Below are positions 47,155 through 58,171 of a stretch of DNA of 64,000 bases, one piece after another. Position 1 is the first letter of the stretch. Each line of letters opens with the position of its first letter. Origin of the DNA: Fragilariopsis cylindrus CCMP1102 (taxonomy: Eukaryota; Bacillariophyta; Bacillariophyceae; Bacillariales; Bacillariaceae). The translations under genes and the position numbers were made by a program. The notes under the pieces are model-generated. The model ran no database searches. It was not told where the DNA came from and was given only the letters and a program-made list of their open reading frames with translations. The stretch is taken from NCBI GenBank assembly GCA_900095095.1, contig FMBT01000343.1, positions 1-64,000 of the forward strand. The letters run 5' to 3'.

Positions 47155-47645
47155 CAATGGTCACGATCAATTATGGTTTTTTGCGACCGTAATAAATCCA
47201 ATGCAATTCGGAAAAATAATGATAATTAGGCCTTGTATTCAATCAAACATCGTTTTTCACAACTTTTGATTTTTATATCAGAAGAGGCATGAATAAGGTG
47301 CCATATAGCTATAGAATTATCACAATTTAGTTAAAGAAGCTGGGAGAGATTTCATCAGAGGAAAGAGAATTGGTAGTTGCGACGTTTCAGTCTAACTACA
47401 CCATTGTTTTCTTTTGAGTGAGTGAGTGAGTGAGTCGTACCGGCAGAGATTTGATTCATTAAAAATGGAAACACTACTTCTTGGTTTTACACCAGCTTGC
47501 TTAAGCTGGTGTGGTCGGAAGTTCGCTAGTGACATAGTATTTGATATAGGCTGTTTAATAAAAGTACTATTATGCCTAAGAATTGCTTTAAATTTATTGT
47601 TTATTTCGTGTATTTCTTATTATAATTATAATTTATGATAATATT
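47155..47645. other. Convergent intergenic region with a perfect hairpin
   Basis: 491 bp between convergent genes. It holds a (GAGT)n run at 47415-47435 and a perfect hairpin at 47489-47512 (10-bp arms ACACCAGCTT / AAGCTGGTGT, loop GCTT). No protein gene is supported. Confidence 0.5.
47489..47512. terminator. Perfect 10-bp stem hairpin between convergent genes
   Basis: ACACCAGCTT, loop GCTT, AAGCTGGTGT. It could mark a 3' end or a structured small RNA. Its position between two convergent 3' ends is the only functional hint. Confidence 0.35.
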
Positions 47646-48836
47646 TTAAATGCCAGCAGGGAGTTCACGCATTAACCAAAATCCAGCAGGGTCATCATCT
47701 TCATCACGTTGAACACAAACAAAGTGTAATCCATTTAATGCATCCTTACCTTCTTCAAATGCGACACCTTCCTCACGTTGATTATCATCTAATCGTGCCA
47801 TTAAATATCGTGTATCGATATCGGTATCCATAATTAAATTTCTTTTTCGTAAATCAGCTGACATAGATGCAACCTCTGTTCCTGCTAACCATGCTGCTAA
47901 TGGTTCAGGACGTTGAGTTAATATAACAACACCTTGTACGAATGTATCAGCGGGTGGTAAATCTTCTAAAAAACTATCACTGATTGTACATAATCGTCCA
48001 ACACCAATATTATTATCATTAATATCACCACCAGGTAAAAATTCTGCAAGTGGTAATGCAACAAATGCATATTTTTCTCCACGTAACGCATCTGGCATCT
48101 TAACGGGTGTTCGTACATCTAAAAATGATGGCACACCAGCACCTAAACCACTACCAACACCCATATTAGCTTGGTACCTGTATAATATGGACAAATAAAA
48201 GAGCAGAGCAATTTGTTAGAAGAAAATAATGATAAGAAAGAAACGAAAAAAAGTCACGAGAAAATTACTCATGTATTTAAATCTTGCGAGTCAAGTCGCA
48301 TCGCTAATATATAACACTTGGAAACGTTTCATTGTCGCGATAGTAGTTACATTTGCATCTGCATTTGTATCTTTTTGTTTGTCTTCTTCAAATTTAACTT
48401 ACCCTTCCATTTTTGGATATACATCCTTATGTCGTTCTTCTAACCATTGTGCAATAGAATATGTACCACGTGATGGTCGACTAACAACGTCTAGTTCACT
48501 TAATGCGATATTAATCATATTAAACATTGCACCACGAAAAAAACGAATAGTTGATGGTTTGGATTCAATTCTTGAATCTTCCATTAAATCTTCAACAGTT
48601 TGACGTACTTCTTTTGAATTAACTTTATTGGATGGTAAAGTTTTAACAAATCGAAAACTACCTGTTGAGTCTGTAATTAATACTTCCCATAATTTTTTAC
48701 CACCTGGTGCAATAACCGGTCGACTATAACAATCTAATTCCCAATCATCTGATGTTTTTTTATCCGAATATTGAATAAATTCAATCTGATCATCAGTATT
48801 AATGGATGCTGTCGGTGTACTTCTCAGTTGAATTAA

Positions 48837-48870
<34 letters not shown>

Positions 48871-49061
48871 GATACTGAAGACGATGAAGACGATGGTGTT
48901 GATATGCTTCTTCCATACGTATTTCTCATTCTGGTATTACTACTAGAAGTAGAAGAAAACCCACTGACGACATTGATTGACGATGCCGTTATTGTCAGAA
49001 TAACAAGTAGTAACAAAAATAGTTGACTTTGGCAACATGAGGATGATGATAATGACGACAT
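47646..49061 (-). CDS. TAB2: TAB2/ATAB2-type RNA-binding protein for photosystem I translation
   Basis: Exon 1 is 49061-48403 and exon 2 is 48177-47646, with an intron of 225 nt (GTAAGT...ACAG, phase 2), together 396 aa. The signal peptide (LFLLLLVILTITASSINVVSG) is followed by Phe (SG|FSST), fitting plastid import. Then comes a Ser/Asn-rich lead with an Asn run encoded by (ATT)n on the plus strand. The DUF1092/TAB2 body is clear: WELDCYSRPVIAPGGKKLWE, FRFVKTLPSNKVNS, TIRFFRGAMFNMINIAL, PSRGTYSIAQWLEER and the C-terminal GFWLMRELP. In Chlamydomonas and Arabidopsis this protein binds the psaB 5' UTR and activates PSI (and PSII) translation. It is divergent from NOP58. Confidence 0.92.
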
Positions 49062-49884
49062 GTTATTTTTCGGCTATTCGTTTCTACACTTTGGAGATGA
49101 TATACAGTTTACGTAGACTATATAAGAATTCGTAGTAGAATTTAAATTCTTCGTTTGTTTTTTGAAAAAAATATTGTGTTGGTTACTTTCAATCAATCAT
49201 CATTGTCATCTGCGGCACAAAGACATCATATTCTTTCTTCAAAACATCATTTACGATCATGATTTCGTCGAACAAGAATAAAGAAAATGAAAAAAACCCG
49301 CCTAACAGAACAAAGATCCACGTGAAGCTCTGTCTGTCTGTATGACGTGGCATGTATTTAAATACTTTAAGGTTCGAGATTTCAAGGATTTTTTATTGAC
49401 CGCTGTCTGTCTGTATGACGTCATATATTTCGATAACTTTAGAGTTTGAGAGTCTGTCTGTATGACGTCATATATTTAGATACTTTAGGGTTCGAGATTA
49501 TAAGGCGTCTTGCATGCCTCCAACTTCACGACGTCCATCGCTTTTTCTGAAGCACAAACCTCTCAAAACCGATCAAAAACAAAATATCTGCCAAGACAAA
49601 AGCAAATAATCCATCGTTATCATCATCAGACACCACCTACATGACGAGTTGATCAATAGCAGTAAAACGATATCGTATTGAATAACACTACCGCACCATA
49701 CTACAGTAGACCATCATTTTCGTAAATCAAATTCGAATTGAAAAAGATAACAATCGTCTACACTACCAACATAAGCAACCCAATATTGTACATCACAGGA
49801 TCCAATATAAGTGCTAGCTAGAATATAACTATATAATTTACTACTCGAATACTCAACAATTAATTACAATCATAAACAATAATT
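49062..49884. promoter_or_regulatory. Bidirectional upstream region of TAB2 and NOP58
   Basis: 823 bp between the two start codons. It contains three imperfect tandem units at 49329-49499, each with CTGTCTGTATGACGT followed by an AT-rich tail and TTCGAG-like words. The rest is AT-rich with no RNA gene seen. Confidence 0.6.
49329..49499. repeat. Three tandem promoter units with CRE-type TGACGTCA cores
   Basis: The units are about 49329-49380, 49401-49450 and 49451-49499. Cores are TGACGTGG (49343-49350), TGACGTCA (49416-49423) and TGACGTCA (49463-49470). Each core is preceded by CTGTCTGTA and followed by ATATTT/ATTT and ACTTTA. TGACGTCA is the bZIP/CRE palindrome, and TGACGT elements are known CO2/cAMP-responsive sites in the diatom Phaeodactylum. 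That this array controls TAB2, NOP58 or both is inference from position. Confidence 0.75.
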
Positions 49885-51615
49885 ATGTTGGTTTTATTTG
49901 AAACTCCGGCTGGATATTCGCTATTCAAGGTAAATATTCAATAATGATACAGTATGCGAATATTATGAATGCAGTGTCGATCATTATTTATATCATGCCA
50001 GCCAATATGATTTACTACCAACAAAATCTAACTATGTTATTTAATTGATATGTTTCTTCTTCTATACTATTTTTATGATATATATATTCTTACCGCGTAG
50101 GTTTCCGATGAAAAGAAACTAAAGAAAACTGATGCAGAAGATATCCACGAAACATTCTTCAAGGATAGTAAAACTGCATCTAAGTACATGTCATTAGTGA
50201 GTTTTCAACCCTTTGAAGATACAGCCGATGCTGTTACGGCTGCAACAAGTATCTTAGAGGGTAAGGTATCAAAGTCACTCAAGAAATTCTTGAAGAAGAA
50301 ACTTAAGAAGGCTGCATCATCATCATTAGCTGTTGCTGATAAAGCACTTGGTTTATCAATCAAGGAGGGATTCGGTGATGCAACGAAGGTTGTATCTGAT
50401 GATAAAACGAATGAATTATTCCGTGGACTACGTTGTTACATGGATGAGTTATTCGATACCGATGGTGGAATCAAAGCAGAGGACTTACGTGCAATGCAAT
50501 TGGGTTTATCACATTCATTGAGTCGATACAAACTCAAATTTTCTGCTGATAAAGTTGATACGATGGTTGTGCAGGCTGTTGGATTATTGGATGAACTTGA
50601 TAAGGAAATTAATACGTACGCAATGAGAGTTAAGGAATGGTACGGATGGCATTTTCCAGAATTACAGGCTATTTTAAATGAAAATTCACATTATGCCAAG
50701 CTGGTATTAAAATGTGGTATGAGACCAAACTTTTCTAAGACTGATCTATCTGAAATTTTAGATGATGAAACTATTGAAGCTACCGTTAAGGAGGCCGCCG
50801 AAGTTAGTATGGGAACAGAAATTGCTGAAATTGATATTATTAACATCCAGGCATTAGCCGAACAGGTCTTATCGATGTCGGAATATCGTGCACAACTATT
50901 TGAATACCTTAAAAATCGAATGAATGCGATCGCACCCAATCTAACCGTTTTGGTCGGTGAACTTGTTGGGGCACGATTAATCGCTCATGCAGGATCACTT
51001 ATGAACCTTGCTAAGCAACCTGCCTCAACAGTACAAATATTGGGTGCAGAAAAGGCTTTGTTTCGTGCACTTAAAACAAAGAGTGATACACCTAAATACG
51101 GTTTGATCTACCATGCATCTCTTGTTGGACAAGCTGCACCAAAGAATAAGGGAAAGATCAGTCGTGTCCTTGCCGCGAAGTGTGCCTTGGGTATCCGTGT
51201 TGATGCCTTAACTGATGAAACTGCCGAACAAGTCGATACTACCATCGGATACGAAGGTCGGGCTAAGGTCGAAGCTCGATTACGTCAACTTGAGGGTGGA
51301 AGTATCGGTGCATCCAATGGGGACTTAAAATCAAAGAAGACTGCTAAGTACGATCCAGTGGCCGCAAAAACTTCTGCATCCGGATCGACTTATAACGCTT
51401 CAAGTGATATGATTATGGACGATGCTGCACCTGCAACTGAAGAGAAAGAAAAGAAAAAGAAGAAAAAGGATAAACGCAAGTCGAAGAGCGGTGGTGATGA
51501 CGACGAAGACGATGCTCCCAAGAAAAAGAAGAGAAAAACAGAAGAGGATGGTGACGAAGAGAAAGAAAAGAAATCCAAAAAGGAAAAAAAGAAGAAAAAG
51601 AAATCCATGTCTTGA
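49885..51615 (+). CDS. NOP58: Nucleolar protein NOP58 (box C/D snoRNP core)
   Basis: Exon 1, 49885-49929, encodes just 15 residues ([15 protein letters not shown]). An intron of 171 nt (GTAAAT...CGTAG) leads to exon 2, 50101-51615, for 519 aa in all. Order: NOP5 N-terminal domain ([20 protein letters not shown]), coiled coil, and the NOSIC/Nop domain ending with [52 protein letters not shown] and [13 protein letters not shown]-like [13 protein letters not shown]. The C-terminus is the usual Lys/Glu-rich KKE tail (about 80 residues). NOP58 holds fibrillarin on snoRNAs for rRNA 2'-O-methylation. The very short first exon with the conserved [11 protein letters not shown] is typical of the family. 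Confidence 0.96.
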
Positions 51616-52035
51616 ATAAAAATAAACTAAAAAGATGATGGTGGTAGTTGGGGATGTTACACAATGATACAACATAAAATTCCTCCGTGTAATATTAGCT
51701 TGATTTTATATTTTACTCAGTACCACTCTTTTGTTGTATTTCTTAGATTCTTTAGTCTTAGGATTGTGAAGTCATCGTATAAAATTGAATGAAACATACA
51801 TAAATAGTGTATTGAGATTCGAAGCCAAAATAGGATCAAAAAAAGGGTCTGAATTCTACCGTATCGAATGTCTAAAAGGTACTGTGTATAATTAGAGAAA
51901 TATTATAATAAGAAAATAACCATCATATTATATACAGTAAATCTGGCAAACTAATAGGAAGTATTAATAGATCTTTAGTCATCGTCAGGGTTGGAATACT
52001 AGACATCCTATTTGGTATTCGATATATATATCTTT
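51616..52035. other. Convergent intergenic region
   Basis: 420 bp between NOP58 and TSEN54, both ending here. It is AT-rich and contains AATAAA-like words near 51617. Nothing else is seen. Confidence 0.4.
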
Positions 52036-53521
52036 CTAATTATTATTCTCACTTTGTGCTGCTTTAACAAGCGGAGGAATACCATAATCAGTTACACCAA
52101 ACATGACGACCCTGTACATAGTGTTAGAAAAATAGTAATATTGATGCATCAACGCAGCAATAGAAGCGATCGATTATGATAGAAGAGAAAATAGCATTAG
52201 TATATTGCATATCAACCCACACAAGCGAAATCAATGAACATTGAATGAAGCAGAGAGAGAGAGAGAGAGAGAGCGAACGAAAACACGACAGAAGATTTTG
52301 CATGGCAGTAAATGTTGGTACTTACGTTCCCGAATCTGACACGGTAGCAACCTTGAGTGGAATTCCATTACATTGTTCTCGTATCAACGCTTTGAGGTCA
52401 GAAAAACGCACGGTCGGAACATTATAGTAGGTTGCAGCAACATAAAAATTAGGTTTTCCCGGATGTGTTTTTCCAAAGTTGGAATTGGGATTGTATGCAT
52501 CCCAACATAGACGTATCTTATCATCATCATGTTTGTGGCTGTTACTGTCATCGTCCTTGTTATCCTCTCCATTATTGTTACCATCAGGAAAAGGAATCGA
52601 CGGAGGTTCCGCATTTTGAATGGAGTCTCGGACCTGATGACGGAGACGGAGTGATTGTTTCCGATTAGTTTTATGGGGCAACGAGTCAGAATTCTGTTCG
52701 GTATTACAATCTTTTTCTCCCTCCTCCTCTTTAAGTTGCTGATGCTGTTGCTGTTGTTGTTGTTGTTGTTGTTCCTGCTGCTGCTGCTGCTGATCTTTTT
52801 GATATTCTTGTTGTCTTATTCGTTTATCTTCTTGGTGTTTTTGTTGTCGACATAGAATACCGTACCGATTAGGATCATGTCTCAATACTCTAAAATCTTG
52901 TTGTCGTAAATGCGAATATACTCGGTAAACGGCGAGACTAATTCCCATTATGGGAAGCAATTGATATAGTTGAGATGTATCAAGAGATGTCACGATGTCA
53001 TTTATGATATCTTTATTCTGGCCAACATCGTCTATTTCTTCTTCTCTCGTCGCGGAGGTCGACATCAAGACTCGCGCCAATCCTCGTTCGTGTAGAAACA
53101 AAACTTCTTCCATGAATAAATATTCTGCAGAAGTATCACTTTCTTTTCCATTTGAAGACGTAACAACTGTCACACCGAATCCACCGGATGCCAAAGCCTT
53201 TCCTTTCGATCGAATCACACGAAACATTCGACACCTACGTCGTTTTGTCGTCGTCGTTGTTGACACAGTAGACGAGCGACGCAATGGCTCCTCCAATATG
53301 CATACGATAGGTCGGTCATGGAACACCGATAGCTCATCCTCCTTATTATTGATGGTATCTTTGTTTGTCGCTAATTTCTTGCCATCATCTATATTGATAT
53401 TTGCGTTAGTATTAGTGCTTCGCGAGTCTAACATTCTTTCATTGGCATCATATTCGGTGATAAATTTCGAAGGATCTTCCGAAGTAGGTTTTCCTTCGTT
53501 GTTGTTTATTTCTGAGCTCAT
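52036..53521 (-). CDS. TSEN54: tRNA-splicing endonuclease subunit Sen54
   Basis: Exon 1 is 53521-52326 and exon 2 is 52111-52036, with an intron of 214 nt (GTAAGT...TACAG, phase 2), 423 aa. The N-terminal Sen54 domain shows EYLFMEEVLFLHERGLARVL and, later, MGISLAVYRVYSHLRQQDFRVLRH. A long Gln-rich insert (about 60 residues) separates it from the C-terminal endonuclease-like part: WDAYNPNSNFGKTHPGKPNFYV, SDLKALIREQCNGIPLKVATV and, in exon 2, VVMFGVTDY. Sen54 is the non-catalytic scaffold of the heterotetramer that cuts tRNA introns, pairing with Sen2. Without the last exon the open frame stops after SDSGT. The intron contains a (GA)n tract at about 52252-52273. Confidence 0.85.
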
Positions 53522-54436
53522 AATAAATACCTCCGACTTGGATTATCAGATAGATAATGATGTAGTCTATTGAATTCGTGATTCCCGTCGTTGTTTCGTC
53601 CTCTCCTATTCCTGGTCGGAGGAGGTAGCAGCGATGATGTGAATGTGAATTGTGAATCTGAAATGTGAAATTTTGACAAAAGTTGTGAGATTTACATCAT
53701 TTATTGGCTCCTCCTCCTCAGCTATATTCTCGAATGAAAAAATTGAGCGAAACGCTGTATTTTCTCTGACCCCCGTCTAACTTTCGATTTGAAAAATTAC
53801 AAAATGTTGCTTTCCCCTTGACCCTTCACAGCCAATGATTGGTTGGCACTACAGCATCAGTAGGCAATGAGTGGATAGGTTCCATTCTTGGTTAGCTAAA
53901 GACACAAACCTAATGGACATAATGTAGGTTATTATAACATGCAGTGGTGGATCATATCCTGATAAGCATAAGGTAAAATGATTAACTAAATAAAATTCAC
54001 CGAAAAAAAGAACATTTTACTCTACTAGACATTGCCTAAATACTATTCTCGATTGCACTAAGATACAGTAGCTACAAAGTTGTAGGCCCTATCAATATTT
54101 ATAATGCATTATGATAAATATTTTTAAATGATGATCGTATGTGAATGCCATGCTTAAAATTTCTATATTGCAAGCGATGATCAAAACCAACGACTTTTTC
54201 GATACTAGGAGCGAGGGCTCTTTTTATAATTGTGGCAATCATCAGCATCATCGTCACCATCATAAAGAATTAGCTTATGAGTAAGTAATGAATCTTTCTT
54301 CTCGTATGGAAAGAAAAACATCACAACGCCAAGACATTTTCACATTCGATAAAGGCCCGACGATCATGAAATAAATGTAATGCAGTTCCCCGAAAATAAC
54401 CCACGGATTATTGATCTAAATTTTACTATATTTACA
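53522..54436. other. Intergenic region, no gene seen
   Basis: 915 bp between two minus-strand genes. Part of it must be the TSEN54 promoter; the remainder is AT-rich without recognisable coding, repeat or RNA features. Confidence 0.4.
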
Positions 54437-57109
54437 TTACCGAATTCTATTCATAGATCTTTTCCTGCCAGATGAGTACGATTGTCTATTATGTTGCATC
54501 CCAGGTAAAGCTCCATTCCCTGCAAAGGCTTCCTCCCGATGAACAGCAATGAGATGCGTATCAAAGAAACACTGTTTGCAAAGACGTACAGGATCTTCTT
54601 CCTCATCAGAAGGGAAAACACGACAATCAAGGCAACCTCCAACTGTTTGTACTACTCTTAGATGACGTCCGTTGGTTTCGTATTGATCCTTTTCATCTTC
54701 CGATAGTTTAAAAATGCATACTTGGCACGCTCCACGACCTTGATGTAGTTTTATATTGTATACATTTCTGCAAATTGGTATATGTTCGTCATCCGGCGAA
54801 AAGGGAATTAAAGGCGATCGAGGAATTGTCCGAACGGTACATTCAGATTCTGTAGAATCGATAGAACGAGCTGACGATATAAAAGAACGTGGCGTCTTGT
54901 TCACTGTCGAGTGTCCTGGAGACGAACCTACTGGTGATGGCGAAGCCGCCAAGTTACGTACACGAGCTTTAGGAGGAGAAGTCGGTTTTGGTTGAAAGCC
55001 GCCTTGAATTCGTTTCACTGACGGAGGAAGCACGGGTGTTGTTTTTGGTGTTCTAGGTACATGACTAGGCACATTTCTTGGAGAAGGCTTTGGCTTAACA
55101 GGCGTGCGATTTGAAACTTTAGATGGCGAAGCCGCCAAGTTACGTACACGAGCTTTAGGAGGTGAAGACGGTTTTGATTGAAAGCCGCCTTGAATTCGTT
55201 TCACTGACGGAGAAAGCACGGGTGTTGTTTTTGGTGTTCTAGGTACATGACTAGGCACATTTCTTGGTGAAGGCTTTGGCTTTACAGGCGTGCGATTTGA
55301 AATTTTGGTTGCGGATCGTGGAGAAGGCTTCGACTTCACTGTGTGAGCTGGAGCTTTGGTTGCACACCGCGGAAGAGGCCTTGGCTTAGTAGCTTTGCGA
55401 TTTGGAATTGCCGTGGAAGAAGAACTGGATTTAGACTTGGTGCTGGCAACTGTTTTCGGCAGTTTTGATTTTGAGATAGATATAGACGGCTTAATTTTGG
55501 TGTCAATCTTCAAAGATTTTTTAGTGGAGGACTTAGACGACGTCAACGGACCATCAGGCGCAACGTCAAGGCAATCATTTAGTAAATCATCAAGATCTGG
55601 TTCGACGAAAGGAATTTCTTCAAGTTCGGATTGGCCTTCTTGTTCTGCATCATCATCAATATTATGGTTGGTTTGGTTTTCTGTAGGCGTTGGAGATACA
55701 AATTGCTCCATAACTTGTCGGGCTTCTTCTGTTTGGTGTTCTTCCGCAGCGTAAAGCTCGAGAGCCAATAGAGCTTCTTGGGCTCTTTTGTTGTCTTCTT
55801 CCATTCGGGCAGATTCTTCTGCCTCTAACAATTTCGATTTTTCTTCTGCTTTCAAGCGTTCGGCTTCTTTTTCTAGTTCGGCTGTCAATCTTTTCACCTC
55901 TTCCACCCTGAATCGTTCAGCTTCTTCTAGTAATTCAGTTTCTAGTCTCGCCCGTTCAGCTTCTTCGTTTAATTCGGTCTCGCGTTTCATCTCTTCATTC
56001 TCAAGTTGTTGAGCCTCAGATCTCACTCGTTCGGCTTCTTCATCCAACTCCGCCTGAAGTTTCCGCTCTTCTTCCTCAAGTTGAGCCTCTAGTCTCGCCA
56101 ATTCAGCTTGTTCATTTAATTCGGCCTGTAGTTTTCTCTCTTCTTCCTCAAGTTCAGCTTCTGCTCTCAAGCGTTCGGCTTCTTCATTCAAATCGAACAG
56201 GATTTTTTTCCTTACTTCCTCATTCTCAATTTCAGCCTGTAATCTGATCTGTTCAGCTTCTTCCTTCAATTCGGCCTGAAGATTTCTCTCTTCTTCCTCA
56301 AGTTGAGCAAGTTCTTTTGCTTCTGCTTGGAGTCGTCGACTATACGCATCTTTTTCCTTCATCGAATCAGTCTCATCACTAGTTACGGTTTCTACTTGAA
56401 TTTCATCTGTTTTTGATTCCTCTTCTTCCATTTTCTTAGCCTCCTCTTCATTACGTTTTAATTCTTCTTCTAAGGCCTGCATTTCTTCCTCTTCCCGTCG
56501 TAGAACCTCTTCCTCCTCTCGACGTTTCTGTTCTTCTATTTCGAGTACTTTGTGTCGTTCTTCAGCATGTTGTTTTCGTTTTTCTTTTTCGGCTTCTCGT
56601 TCTTTTTCCAAACGATCTAATTTCCGTTGTTCCGTGCCTTCCTCCTCCTTTTTCTTCGATTGCTGAGATACAACGCTTCCCCCGTCATCTCCTCCCGCTG
56701 CACCTGAGCGGGCTTGTTGTGCTTTGGCCTTGCGGGCAGCAACTGCCTCACGTGCCTTCCGTTTACGTTCTTCTACAGCTAGTCGTGCTCGGGCTTTGCG
56801 ATCATCTTGCGTTTGTGCAACTGTTGGTTCATCTACTTTATCTGTTGCTGCTACTACTGCTGCTGCCGACACCAAAACTGCTTCTTCTTTTTTCTTCGAA
56901 TTCGAAGTGGATTGTGCGGATTGTGATGCAGGAGGTTGTTGTTGCTTTTCTTGAGGCGGTGATGGTATTTGTTGATGTTGTTGCTGCTTTTCTTTATAAT
57001 GAGCCATGAACTTTTCTTCAGCGGTATCATTATCGTTTGTGTTGGTATTATTATAGCCCATGTCACCATCAGAATCTCCGTAGTCAGAATCAGAATTGTT
57101 GTTGTTGTT

Positions 57110-57145
<36 letters not shown>

Positions 57146-57361
57146 GTTGGAACTGTTCTGGTTTTCACTGATACTTCCGATATGTGCCTCTTGTTGTTGT
57201 TGTTGTTGTTGTTGTTGCTTCTTCTTCTTACTACTGCCATCACGACGAAACATATTGGTAAAGCCTGTTTTCTTGCTTGACTCTGTATCGACCGAATCAG
57301 CCTTCGATGCCTTTGACGACACCGAAGTCGCCGATGATTTTTTGTTTCGTCGACGGAACAT
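54437..57361 (-). CDS. Coiled-coil protein with internal duplication and Cys-rich C-terminal domain
   Basis: 974 aa from ATG 57361. The open frame starts earlier at a TTG, which I reject. The N-terminus is basic (MFRRRNKKSS ... NMFRRDGSSKKKK) with poly-Gln and poly-Asn runs. Residues ~200-560 form a long Glu/Arg/Lys-rich coiled coil with repeats of the type LxAELNEEAERxRxEAE. Then comes a Pro/Lys/Ser-rich part with a nearly exact tandem duplication of 62 residues. The C-terminal ~100 residues hold CQVCIFKL, GGCLDCRVF and RLCKQCFFDTH, suggesting a zinc-binding module. No homolog is recognised by name. A cytoskeletal or scaffold role is conceivable but not shown. Confidence 0.65.
54936..55307. 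repeat. 186-bp in-frame tandem duplication inside the coiled-coil protein gene
   Basis: Copies at 54936-55121 and 55122-55307 begin GATGGCGAAGCCGCCAAG and GATGGCGAA-equivalents and encode 62 residues each (for example PVKPKPSPRNVPSHVPRTPK and IQGGFQ). They differ at only a few positions, so the duplication is recent and keeps the frame. Confidence 0.85.
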
Positions 57362-58171
57362 TGTGTCACAATAATTTTTCAATCTTTGCTATCTTATTTT
57401 TTTCTTTCCGGTATTACTCGTCGGGCGAATGATGTCGATATAGCAAATAATTACGATTTAACAGCAACTGGTGATATAATAAACACTTCGAAACTTGTGT
57501 GAATAAATCAATCGACGACTGCTCTTCCTGCCGTTTTCATGTGATATTGATTCGATTCAATAGGATTAATTTAGGTCCAATAATATAATGATACACAGTA
57601 ATACCACTTCGCACAGCACCTCTGTTCGTATTTGTTGGAGTGATGAATGTACAAGTCACCTGTATCTTATTTTTGATTTTTGTTCAATTCACTCAAATTT
57701 TTACAAGCTTCTATTATATGCACATCCTGCACTGTACTGTACTGTACGCACCTCTCCTCATTTTTGTGCGCGTACCTTTGTCACATACCGTTTCCGTTGA
57801 CATATTTTATGGCATGGCCGGTGAAAATATTTCGGCGCGTTCTCCCCCTAAAAAATATTACATAACTAAATACGCGGGCCCCCCCAAAACTGAAGCAAAA
57901 TATAAAACTTGAGCGCAACGGTCATAAATTTACTGAAAGTACACGTTAGATCGAGAAAATCCTTCAAATCGCGGGCTCTCTGAAAGTATATTAATATACT
58001 GTACACCACCACCACCACCACCAGCAACAACAACAACATCAACGAAGACGACGACGACAATAAATTTCTGAGTAGATACACTGTATCTGATAAGGAGCAT
58101 TATCCTGATGAATAGGTAGAGTAGGCGCAGCAGTTCGACATATCTCCTTACATCAAACTATATATTCCAAA
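57362..58171. promoter_or_regulatory. Shared upstream region of two divergent genes
   Basis: 810 bp between the coiled-coil protein start and the cyclophilin-like protein start. It contains a (CAC)n/(CAA)n/(GAC)n simple-repeat tract at about 58001-58060. Short open frames with no recognisable content are ignored. Confidence 0.4.

Noticed and set aside
56719-57374. Open frames opposite the coiled-coil protein gene
   Set aside because: Antisense shadows of Glu/Lys- and Gln/Asn-rich codons with no family features.
57361-57382. Longer start of the coiled-coil protein
   Set aside because: The first codon there is TTG; the nearest ATG is at 57361.
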